A stretch of 33,106 nucleotides of DNA from Chara braunii. Lineage: Eukaryota; Streptophyta; Charophyceae; Charales; Characeae. Shown in pieces: positions 1-7,959 of the stretch. The notes beneath the pieces are model-generated. The model was not told the DNA's origin. It ran no database searches and saw nothing but the letters and a program-made list of their open reading frames with translations. The position numbers were made by a program, and so were the translations under genes. Position 1 is the first letter of the stretch, and each line of letters opens with the position of its first letter. The stretch lies in assembly GCA_003427395.1 (NCBI GenBank), contig BFEA01000556.1:736521-769626 (forward strand), written 5' to 3'.

Positions 1-114
1 TTGTTCCATTTATTATTATGAGTGTGAGAGAGAGACACAGAGAGTGAGAGAGAGACAAAGAGTGAGAGGGAGAAGGAAAGAGAGATAGAGAAGGAGGGAG
101 GGAGGGGGGCTACC

Positions 115-118
<4 letters not shown>

Positions 119-172
<54 letters not shown>
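119..172. repeat. (AG)27 microsatellite
   Basis: A perfect AG dinucleotide array of about 27 units, preceded at 20-118 by an interrupted GA-rich purine tract. A second GA array of similar length occurs at 19500-19553 in the same strand sense. Confidence 0.95.
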
Positions 173-175
<3 letters not shown>

Positions 176-574
176 TTGAAAATATTCGCAGCCCGTCAGG
201 GTTGCGTTTTATGCCCCTGAGACATTTTTCGTCGTCGTTCGTTATACCGATCGTTCATTCGGGCCCATTGGTCGTTGAAAGGCTGGTAAAATGATTGGCA
301 CGGGCATTTAGGGGGGGGCGACAGTTCAAGCAAATGCAGGACCGGTATTTGCCAGTGGCATTTTCCTGTGGGAACCGGTAGGTGGCCGTGGTCCAAAATA
401 TTTTGAAACGGTGTGGGGCCGCAGGTCCTTGAAATTCAAATATGAAACGGCGTGGACCCAGGCAACAGCCTCATGCCCAGCCCACCCACTTCGGCCCAAT
501 CGGCCTAGTCACTGTTTTGGATGATTCTGTCTGAATCTGGAAGCATTTATGAGCCAGATTCAGGGACAGAGATG

Positions 575-575
575 T

Positions 576-651
<76 letters not shown>

Positions 652-653
652 AC
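575..653. repeat. Compound (CT)n(CA)n microsatellite
   Basis: A CT array with one CA interruption at about 603 runs to 626 and changes directly into a CA array to about 653. Such Y-R compound arrays can form triplex or Z-DNA in principle; nothing else in the sequence points to a function. Confidence 0.95.
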
Positions 654-718
654 GCATATACACACACACATGGCCTCGCCACAGCCAAAACGAAACAAAC
701 TACAAACTACGGGCTGCG

Positions 719-3036
719 TGTGATACGCAACCTCACGCCCCCTCGCAGCTTCCCGTACGAGGTCGCCGATCAGAGTTCTAGCAGGGGAGTGGCCGAAGAT
801 TTTTGGCCGTAAGGGTTGAGTCTCCCGGACGGAATGGGAGACTCTCGTTTCTTGGCCGAGGTTTTTCTCGGAGTCGAACGGTCGTCACGAAGTCCCGCGG
901 GGGTCGGATTACTCCGAAACGATAAAATCAGAAGGGTTTCAGTGAAAATGAATTGCCATCGTGCATCGGGACGGGAAAAGGCATCAAGGGGAGGAGGCCA
1001 TGACGGCAGACGACAAAAACTCCGGCGTCATGGGTTCCGGGGATAGATGGTGGGTTCGAAGCCTTCAGGCCTCGTCATCGGCCCCACGAAGTGGCCGAAC
1101 CCTCGGGTCTTTTGCTGTAGAGGTGGTTGGTTCGAGGCCTTCAAGCCTCGAAGTCGGACTCATAGAGCCCGCGCGAAAGTTTTCGGGAGGGTAGAGCGGC
1201 GGGAGGACCCGCCGACATCTGAATTCGAAATTGCGCGGGCAGCGCCACCGTACTACGGGAAAGCTCGGGGAAACGTGTCGCTCCCTCGTAACCCAGGACC
1301 AGCCGTCGCCACGAACACGAGTCCCCCTGGCGACACCAGCGACAATCAAACTGCGGTCGCCACGCGGCGTGAGCGGCCGACCAGGGCAACACCGTTAAAC
1401 CCGTATAAGGCAATATTAGAGTCAGGGAATCAAAGCGATCAATCAACACAAACCTGTTCCCCCTTATCTCACAAGCCCGAGGCGGGTCTTGCCAACACAC
1501 TTGCTCCGTCCGCCTCAGCACGCGCCGTACGTCCGCATCGCAGTAGATGCTGTCGTCATCTGCGATGGGGAAGGTCGGTAGTGAAATGAGACGATTGGAG
1601 GTACGTGGTGAACACGGGCAAATCCCGCGTTCCCGGTCATCCGAACCAACACCGAATCCATACAACAAACGTCGCAACTCTTCTCTCTCGAAAGTGAGTG
1701 TGTAGGGGGAGGATGACGAAATCTAAGCTTTCTCCCCTTGGCGGGGGTGTCGATCGTTCGCGCGGACGCAGGCGGTTGACGTCACCGGTACGGGGACGAG
1801 AAGCTCTAAAAGGCGATGACTGTTAGTTCAAGAGGAAGGCTATCGAAAAGGGAGAGAAAGAGAGTTACGCCAAGCCCGCACGGGAGCGCAGGAAAGGCCG
1901 CGGAGGGGAGGGGAACAACCGGATCAACACACTCATACTCCTAAGCAGACGGTCCCCCAGTCCAGTTTCCCCATCCCCGCCCGGACGAGTACATACACAC
2001 ATACATGCATGCAATCAACAACCCTTATCAGGACATCTAATCATCCATGGACCTTCGACGTCACTCATGCGCATAACCAACTCCCATCACTCGGGGCTTA
2101 CACACACAACATGCATAGATAAAGCAGCAATGGAGATAAAAGCGAGTCCTTCTTGTACACAAAAATTTCAATTAACTGCTGCCCCCAGGCGCAGCCTTCA
2201 AAACTTCCCAAGATCACCGACCACCATAGCCACAAGGCCTTGCCACGGCCAACGTCCAATCCCCACCACTGCTCAGTCCCTCTGACTGCTTCGCCCCGAG
2301 ACTACCGCGGGGTCCACCCCACGTCGTCACTCCGCCCGTCCTTGGGCTCGTCGAGCCTGTTCGGCGCCGCGGACTCTCGCGCATTGCTCGCGCAGCATTG
2401 CAGCCGAGATCAAAGAGAGGGAGAGGAGAGGGTTGCGCAAATTTATAGCGCGGGAGGCGGCGGGTTAACAGCGCGAGGTGCGGGCAGCGCAGGGTGTAGA
2501 TGAGCAAGACAGTAGAGAGAGGTGGGGAGTTAGAGGGTTCGATCCGCGGGATTGCATGGCTACGTGATTGGGGTGTTCGTCCAAGTGGTGCGCAATTTCC
2601 CGCTTTCCACATTGATCCGAGCATCCCAACTATGCAGCCAATCACTTTGCGGAGGAAGACAGGGTAAGGATCAAGCTGGGCGTAAGGGAAGACGAAGAGT
2701 CCTGCATGGGAAAAACGCACGCAGCAAGAAGGGAAGATGGCGCGAGGATGAAAAGCAAGAAACGGGGATGCGAGACGCGCGAAGAAACCGGAGCTTGGGC
2801 GCGCTCGCAAAAATTCAAAAAGTCCCAACTGCACCCGTTTTTTGGTTTTCATACCGCGGCCGCTATTCGCCCGCGGGAGTTATTAACCAAACAAAATGAA
2901 AAAGCCGTTTCAAAAAGAAAACAAAAGCAAAAAGAAAGAAAAACCTCTTTCTATCCGCGTCCGTACTTCGGGGCTTCCGCGGGATTTTTCCTCAGGGATA
3001 CGGCAAGCCGCGCGGTACGGATCTGAGCTTATCACA
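719..3036 (-). repeat. Element 1 3' LTR
   Basis: Direct repeat of 11375-13701. In element sense it starts TGTGATAAGC (3036 downwards). Its far end is either at 730, where identity to the other LTR and the PBS boundary stop, or at 719, where TATCACA would make a 7-bp inverted terminus. The span 730-3036 is 2307 bp, which agrees with the other copy once that copy's gap and a 26-bp indel are corrected. Relative to the 5' LTR it carries 26 extra bases around 2639-2664. It contains a minus-strand TATA box (2442-2447) and a motif that occurs twice 76 bp apart (starting 1053 and 1129), the second folding as CGAGGC/GCCTCG. Confidence 0.92.
2442..2447 (-). promoter_or_regulatory. TATA box of Element 1 3' LTR
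   Basis: The minus strand reads GCTATAAATTTGC here, an excellent TATA box about 590 bases into the LTR from its U3 end, and it is conserved in the other LTR (13133-13138). It would place U3 in roughly the first 600 bases and leave a very long R-U5 of about 1.7 kb. Confidence 0.6.
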
Positions 3037-3104
3037 TTTGTGATACGCAGGGGGTTCCGAAAAATTAGCAGTCTCCTGACTGCTGATGCCATCATATCAT
3101 GGAT

Positions 3105-3140
3105 GATCGGGCGGCGTCTTCATCGTCAGCCGGCCCGATC
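3105..3140. repeat. Hairpin unit, copy 1
   Basis: Arms GATCGGGC (3105-3112) and GCCCGATC (3133-3140) are perfectly complementary. The whole 36-bp unit recurs 99 bp further on with 5 mismatches. Confidence 0.75.
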
Positions 3141-3203
3141 ATCTTCCTAATCTACGTGGATGCATCCTGCATCCTCCATCGCCTCCTCCCATAGTATACA
3201 TTC

Positions 3204-3239
3204 GATCGAGCGGCCCCTTCATCGTTAGCTGGCCCGATC
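3204..3239. repeat. Hairpin unit, copy 2
   Basis: Second copy of the 36-bp unit. The stem is kept (GATCGAGC against GCCCGATC, one mismatch). Most differences from copy 1 fall in the loop or are transitions. Confidence 0.75.
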
Positions 3240-3252
3240 GGTAAGTAAAAAG

Positions 3253-3256
<4 letters not shown>

Positions 3257-3318
<62 letters not shown>
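3257..3318. repeat. (TA)31 microsatellite
   Basis: Uninterrupted TA array, self-complementary and prone to cruciform formation, inside the 3' untranslated part of Element 1. Confidence 0.95.
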
Positions 3319-3321
<3 letters not shown>

Positions 3322-3414
3322 CGCGTATCGTCGCGCGAGCTTTTAGATCCAGAAAAGAAGAAGAAAAAGAGGAGAAGGAGAAGGAGAGGACAGGGGAAAG
3401 GTAGACGAGGGTGA

Positions 3415-4792
3415 TCAGAGGAAGTGATCTATGTCGGGATTGAGAGGGGGCGGAATAGGTGGAAGAAAAGCGGCCATTGCCGCAGGAGTCGTCGGCGTAT
3501 CTTCCTCATGGAATTGATGTTGGACGAATGAGGGGTAAAGGACAGCCCCCGGCACATGTGAGAGGACACGTGGCGCCAGATCCGCTACCGCTCGCACCAC
3601 CCGCTTGCGCACCGATCGGGGCCCTGGACCCGTCATCACCACATAAGTCTCGGTGTAAGGCCGCCGCTCCCGCTTCTGCGCCGCGAAGACCAGGAAGTGG
3701 TACATTGCATTNGGACGCTGCCCGGTCTCGTAGATGAGCGTCCCCGCCAATCGCGCCGCAATACACCCTTGGAAAGGAAGTGTCAGATATGGCTCCCACG
3801 CCGGATCAGGGCGCGGCGCCCCCGCGATGGCCTCGAGCCTGATGGTGGCAGGCTCCACCATGAAGTCCACCTCGGTTGGATGGACCGTCCGACTCGGATG
3901 AACTACTAATGTCAATGACCGGGGCACCCCGGGGTGGCTGGCGGGAACGGAGAGGTCCCGCGAGAACGGGGGGTCTGGATATGGGATCCGGAAATCCCAT
4001 TCGGCTTCCTCCTCCGGCTGCTGCAGCTGATGATGGCCCGGCTCCATCAAGATTGAGATCGGGCACACGCGGAATGGGCGGCGATGGCACGATAGTCTCC
4101 TTAACGAGCGTCGCCGCGCTCCCAGGCACAAGGTCAGAAATCCGCGTACGCGCGGGCTGAACCACCTCCTCGCCGCCGCCGATCCTGTTGCCTTGCGCTC
4201 CTGGCGACGGGTGGCGTCTCTTCCTCTTCGGCGTCTTCTTGGGGCCCTTCGGTGGCGATGGTCGAGGATACGACGAGGGAGGATGCAACGGCCTTTCCTC
4301 CGGGAAGTCCTCCAATCTCTCCGCGCGCTGCGCAATGTAATCCGCGATGACGACCACGTTGTACGTTCTCCGCGGGGCCGTCGCCGTCCGCAATCGTGGT
4401 TGGATCTCCTCCTCCTCGCTCGCGATCACTTGCGCAATGGAGAGGAGCTCAAGATGTATGAGCTCCAACAATCCCAGATCGATTGTCTGGAGCGGGGCGA
4501 AGGGGTACAGCGCCACCGTCCCTTCCTTCTCCGCTGGCTTGGGCCACGCGATGACGTAGTAAACGACGAAGTGCTCCCTGATAGCGTGGTCTTCATAATC
4601 CACGAAGAACCGAAACATCCCCAGCGCCACCGACTTGTACAGCGCACGGTGCAACTCCCACACGTCTTCGTCGGCGAAGGGCAGCGGCTCCATGTCATTT
4701 AGCTCCACCAAATACTCTGAGAACTCGCGCATGGGGTAAGGGCCCTCCGTGAGCTGGTAGGGGAGGGTGGTGTAGGAGAAGAAAGGAGGCAT
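3415..4792 (-). pseudogene. Element 1 accessory ORF B (+C), unknown function, frameshifted
   Basis: Starts at ATG 4792-4790, directly after the TAA that ends ORF A and in the same frame. Residues 20-165 look like a folded alpha/beta region with hydrophobic strands and an acidic EEEE patch near 126-129. Then follows a Pro-rich linker with a basic cluster KKTPKRKRRH (185-194, NLS-like), an Ala/Gly stretch, and PVIDISSSSESD (291-302), which resembles a SUMO-interaction motif. At about 3870-3905 the open frame slips by one base: the original frame ends at 3806, while the second frame continues as a folded-looking segment to the stop at 3415. One N lies at 3712. No signal peptide or membrane segment is visible, so I see no support for an envelope-type protein. 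I do not recognise the family. The position after integrase is where some Ty3/gypsy lineages carry extra ORFs. Confidence 0.65.
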
Positions 4793-5341
4793 TTAGTACG
4801 GGACAGGGGGAATAGCTTGGAGGTTGAGAGGAGCAGCGGGAGGGAGAAGCGCGGGGAGCTGTGGCACTAACGCAATCGGTCCGTCCTCTGCCCTACGCAG
4901 CAGCACTTCGTGGGCTGTGAATCGGTGTCCCCCCCGTCCTTGCACTCTGGCCACTGATCTGGCCGCTTCCACTGCGTATTCGTGCACAAAGCTGCACGCC
5001 GGTTCCTGATTCTGCTGCGGTAGGACCGTCAAGTCTCCGATGAAGGTGGCGACGCTGTGCACGAAGTTGGGTGCCACCTGGAGCGCACAAAACTCAATGA
5101 ATACTTGGGTCGTCTCCTGGCCAGGCAACTGCGTCACGTCCACGTACACTCCCACATATGTCTGCCGATCGCAAAGCAACAAGTACGCTGCCAAATCAGC
5201 AACCCCGGGCGCTGGCACGTTCACCTGTTGGATGTCGTACTGCAACTGCCTCTCCTCATTAAACCGATGCCGCAACAAGCGATCTGCAAGCGGCGTCTGG
5301 AAGTGCTCGAGGGGCTCATGCTCCGGCTGGCGATGGTTCAT
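4793..5341 (-). CDS. Element 1 accessory ORF A, unknown function
   Basis: About 182 codons from ATG 5341-5339 to TAA 4795-4793. The ATG lies inside the last 26 bases of the integrase ORF in a different frame, so it is an overlapping start. The TAA is followed immediately, in frame, by the ATG of ORF B; either the two were once a single frame or termination is coupled to re-initiation. The N-terminal third is polar and Gln/His/Arg-rich. The middle has alternating hydrophobic segments (YVGVYVDV, VFIEFCALQV), and the C-terminus is Leu/Pro-rich. No metal-binding cluster, transmembrane segment or catalytic motif is seen and I cannot assign a family. The only context is its place downstream of integrase in the element transcript. 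Confidence 0.6.
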   Translation of the reverse strand: MNHRQPEHEPLEHFQTPLADRLLRHRFNEERQLQYDIQQVNVPAPGVADLAAYLLLCDRQTYVGVYVDVTQLPGQETTQVFIEFCALQVAPNFVHSVATFIGDLTVLPQQNQEPACSFVHEYAVEAARSVARVQGRGGHRFTAHEVLLRRAEDGPIALVPQLPALLPPAAPLNLQAIPPVPY

Positions 5342-7139
5342 CCTGCTCCCTGAAACTCTCTGCACCAATGGACGAGGCAGATCGGGAAGAGGAGGAGGAT
5401 GAAGAAGGAGAGGGTGATCTCGCAGGAGCGGGGGTCCGTAGGGGACCTAGCGATGGCTGGAAGGGCCGGAGCGCGGCAGCGTGCCGTGTCAGCGGTCGGG
5501 CCTGGGAGTTGTGACGGGGAATCAGCTTCACGGAGTGCTGTCCCTGTGCGCCAACTTCCATGACCTCGTAAATGTCTGTGTAGCGCGGGTGGATCTTGGA
5601 GGAACGCGCAGATTTTCGTACCTGCACCAAGTCCCTAACTTTATAGCGGGACAGTGGTCCCGCCGACGCGTGTCGATTCTCGTAGTCACGGATCTGCCGT
5701 TGATGTGTCCGATCTACGGCCTGCTGTCCACGGCGAGCTAACGGGGGATAGGCCCTAGCCATTGAGTCCATGTAGTGGTGGGCCTTGTCTCGATTCTGGG
5801 CCCGTGTTGCTCTAACTTCCGTAACTACTAAGGGGGACAATTGCACCCGAGGGACGCTATTGGTTCTCAGTTGAAAGGGGGACACCCCAGTACTACCGTG
5901 TGGGGTAGCCCAATAAACGGCCAAAATGTGATCGACAATGACCGGCCAGGGTCGGGTGTCTCCCGCAATGATATTTCGTCTAAGGGCCGTCTTAATCAGT
6001 CGGTTGGCATTCTCTACCAGGCCATTGGCTTGAGGCCAATGCCCCGGTGAGTAGATAATCTTAACGTCCGCCCTGACTAGGTGACATTCTACTTCGCCTT
6101 GAAATTCCGACCCATTGTCCATGTGTACCTCTTCTACGTCTAGATGCATACACACAAATCGATTTACGTACCAGGCTACTTCCTGCGAATTCCGGTTGGT
6201 CATAGGGTACGCCTCAATCCATTTTGAAAAATGATCAAAGGCCACTAAAAGAACATTGAGCTCTCCCTGATCGACGGGCCCTCTCGGAACGTTGATATCC
6301 GTCGTATCGATGCTAACCCTCTGAAAGGGGCGCTCTACACGAGTGGGAACCATCGTCCGAGGCATCTGTACCGGCGCCTTGTCCCCCGCGCAGGCCGGGA
6401 AATTCCGAACGATGTATTTCACATCTTCCCGAATTCCCGACCAGTACCATCCGTTCTTTTCGATGGCTTTTTCCGTGTACTTGACCGCGAAATGGACCGC
6501 ATCCTCCTCATGAGCAGCTCGTGTCCAATCGAACCTAGCAAGAGGGTGTGAAACCGTCAACCAGCTAGACTCTCTGTCGTCATCGACCTTTCGTGTTTGT
6601 AACATTGGGCCCAGCCAGCGATAGACCTGCGCCCTCTCCGTGACTCTCCGCCGTTCGGCTTCGGTAAGTTCTGACAACGAGTCGCCTGACAGTCTCCGTA
6701 GCAACAGAAGGTCCGTCCAGGCTTCTGCCCGGCGGGCACTTGGCGCAAATCCGTCGGCTGTTCTAGTGTCCAGATACTGCTTCTGGGTAGGGACTTGGTC
6801 CGTTCTACAGTTGGGACAGACCCACGTCTTTTCACTTCGGTACCTAACGCACTGTCCGTGAGATTTGACCGTATGACGCTGACTACACTGTACCCATAAA
6901 AGAAAACTGGGCCCTCCTGGATGTGACCCTTCTTGGTCCGGGATCATGGGCAAGGTACAGAAGAAACAGGGACTTAGGTGTGTTTCAGGGGACAAGTTGG
7001 GGCTAGACGAGAGAGCGAGGGAGTGGGATGAGTGCAGAGAGATAGCATCGGCCATCTCCGATGAAACCTCCATTCCGGACTCAGGCGTCGTCCTTACGCA
7101 GCACGTGTAACTCCCCGTAGTGTCGTTTCGTCGCCGCAA
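5316..7139 (-). CDS. Element 1 PHD-like finger plus integrase
   Basis: A 607-codon open frame, opening just after the RNase H frame stops at 7141 but in another frame; its first internal ATG is at 7073. Residues 58-111 form a Cys/His cluster resembling a PHD finger. Residues 195-250 are a decayed HHCC domain, with YWSG and a single Cys (250) where two are usual. The catalytic core has Asp278 (in VSIDTTD), Asp341 (in MDNGSEF) and Glu376 (in ANGLVENANR), the DDE triad, with 34 residues between the last two. A GPY/F-like module lies at about 500-540 (RYKVRDLVQVRKS... YEVMEV). The tail from 568 is Ser/Pro-rich. Integrase joins the cDNA ends to host DNA in the nucleus. No chromodomain is present. 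The whole frame is open, unlike the RT part, which is notable in such an old copy. Confidence 0.88.
   Translation of the reverse strand: MRRRNDTTGSYTCCVRTTPESGMEVSSEMADAISLHSSHSLALSSSPNLSPETHLSPCFFCTLPMIPDQEGSHPGGPSFLLWVQCSQRHTVKSHGQCVRYRSEKTWVCPNCRTDQVPTQKQYLDTRTADGFAPSARRAEAWTDLLLLRRLSGDSLSELTEAERRRVTERAQVYRWLGPMLQTRKVDDDRESSWLTVSHPLARFDWTRAAHEEDAVHFAVKYTEKAIEKNGWYWSGIREDVKYIVRNFPACAGDKAPVQMPRTMVPTRVERPFQRVSIDTTDINVPRGPVDQGELNVLLVAFDHFSKWIEAYPMTNRNSQEVAWYVNRFVCMHLDVEEVHMDNGSEFQGEVECHLVRADVKIIYSPGHWPQANGLVENANRLIKTALRRNIIAGDTRPWPVIVDHILAVYWATPHGSTGVSPFQLRTNSVPRVQLSPLVVTEVRATRAQNRDKAHHYMDSMARAYPPLARRGQQAVDRTHQRQIRDYENRHASAGPLSRYKVRDLVQVRKSARSSKIHPRYTDIYEVMEVGAQGQHSVKLIPRHNSQARPLTRHAAALRPFQPSLGPLRTPAPARSPSPSSSSSSSRSASSIGAESFREQDEPSPAGA
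6807..6968 (-). other. PHD-like zinc finger in Element 1 pol
   Basis: In ORF 5316-7139, Cys58, Cys61, Cys85, His94, Cys97, Cys108 and Cys111 fit the C4HC3 pattern of a PHD finger: C-x2-C-x23-C-...-H-x2-C-x10-C-x2-C. The order WVQC, then SHGQCV, then WVCPNC mirrors the WIQC, H-x2-CV and WYCPxC signature of true PHD fingers. The expected fourth Cys is Arg88 (codon CGT), with His89 next to it, so the fourth ligand is changed or replaced. PHD fingers read histone H3 tails; a targeting role is inference. Confidence 0.6.
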
Positions 7140-7140
7140 T

Positions 7141-7941
7141 TTATGGCCTCCACGGAATGAGTCGCTCGTTGGCGGGACACTTGTTGGGCGGCAAAAGGCG
7201 CGTTAATCCATCCGCGTTACCATACTGTCGCGTGGCACGGTGGCAGATGTCGAAGTCATAGTCTTGCAGACGCACCGCCCACCTGCCCAGCGTCCCCGTG
7301 TAGTCCGTGTTGTTGCGTAGGGACAGCAGCGGCTGATGATCCGTTACCAGCACAAATTTCTGGCTGTACAGAGGTCGGAAGTGCTGAATCCCCCACACCA
7401 CCGCCAGGCATTCACCTTTGCACGCTTCGTAATTAGCCTGCGCCTGGCTCAACGTCTTGGACGCATACTCAATAACGTGCTCCCTTTCGTCCTTGTCATG
7501 TTGAGTCAGCACCGCCGATATCGCCTGAGGCTGCCAGTCTGTGTACAGTGCGAACGGTCTTGTCGGGTCGGGTCGTGCCAATACAAGAGCAGATGTCAGA
7601 GCCTCCTTCAACGCCTGAAACGCCGCTTCGCATTCCGGCGTCCAGATCAACTGCTCCTTTTTCTTCAGCAGGTTCGTGAGGGGCTTCGCTATGCCGGCGA
7701 ACCCCTTGATGAAGCGTCGGTAATAGGATGCCAGCCCTAGAAAAGCCCGAACCTGGGTGAGTGTGATCGGCGCCGGGGCGTCTTGAACTTCTGCCACCTT
7801 CCTCAAATCCGGTTTTAGTCCGTCGACCGTGACGATATACCCCAAGAATGAGATCTCCGACAAGAAGAACTCGCTTTTCTCCAAGGCCACTTTGAACCCT
7901 GCATCTTTCAGTGCATGCAAAACCCACTCAATGTGTTCCAC
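7141..7941 (-). pseudogene. Element 1 RT C-terminus and RNase H
   Basis: Continues the RT frame after the in-frame TAA at 7962-7960. Residues 1-60 are the RT connection segment (HIEWVLHALKDAGFKV, FLGYIV). RNase H follows with its four acidic active-site residues in place: Asp135 (ALYTDWQ), Glu177 (KGECLAVVWGI), Asp201 (VTDHQPL) and Asp244 (GNADGLTRL). RNase H removes the RNA template during reverse transcription. The TDWQPQAI variant of the usual TDAS motif is unlike that of plant chromoviruses and suggests another Ty3/gypsy clade. The frame ends in TAA at 7143-7141 and the following integrase lies in a different frame. Confidence 0.88.
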
Positions 7942-7959
7942 GTGGTACTCGTGTGTTTT

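Larger units (their letters stand above)
1..718. other. Flanking non-coding DNA left of Element 1
   Basis: No gene is supported here. The first 118 bases are an imperfect GA-rich tract, followed by a perfect (AG)n run, about 400 bases of mixed sequence, then a (CT)n(CA)n tract. Short open frames in this stretch are either translations of the dinucleotide repeats or lack any recognisable domain. It is the insertion-site flank of Element 1, which begins after the TGCG at 715-718. Confidence 0.6.
3037..3414. other. Element 1 untranslated tail between accessory ORFs and 3' LTR
   Basis: Non-coding. It holds an 11-base copy of the LTR-end sequence (3040-3050), two copies of a 36-bp hairpin-forming unit (3105-3140, 3204-3239), a 62-bp (TA)n tract (3257-3318) and a purine-rich tract on the plus strand (about 3351-3402). 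A polypurine tract in element sense, expected immediately next to the 3' LTR, is not visible. Confidence 0.7.

Noticed and set aside
1050-1075. tRNA B-box-like GGTTCGAAGCC in the LTR
   Set aside because: No A box, acceptor stem or cloverleaf around it.
1047-1589. 180-codon plus-strand ORF in the Element 1 3' LTR, also open in the other LTR (11692-12255)
   Set aside because: It is antisense to the element in GC-rich sequence, has no recognisable domain, and its counterpart spans the N-gap; presence in both LTRs follows from their common origin.
2214-2852. 212-codon minus-strand ORF in U3/R of the Element 1 3' LTR
   Set aside because: The same region of the 5' LTR is split into several frames, and the 26-bp difference lies within it; no conservation of the reading frame.
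3351-3402. Purine tract taken as the Element 1 polypurine tract
   Set aside because: It is purine-rich on the plus strand, whereas the element is transcribed from the minus strand, and it is more than 300 bases from the LTR.
4040-4060. EAR repression motif (PDLNLDG in ORF B)
   Set aside because: It fits neither LxLxL nor DLNxxP completely.
3415-5341. Envelope-like glycoprotein after integrase
   Set aside because: No signal peptide, transmembrane segment, Cys-rich ectodomain or furin-like site was found in any of the ORFs.
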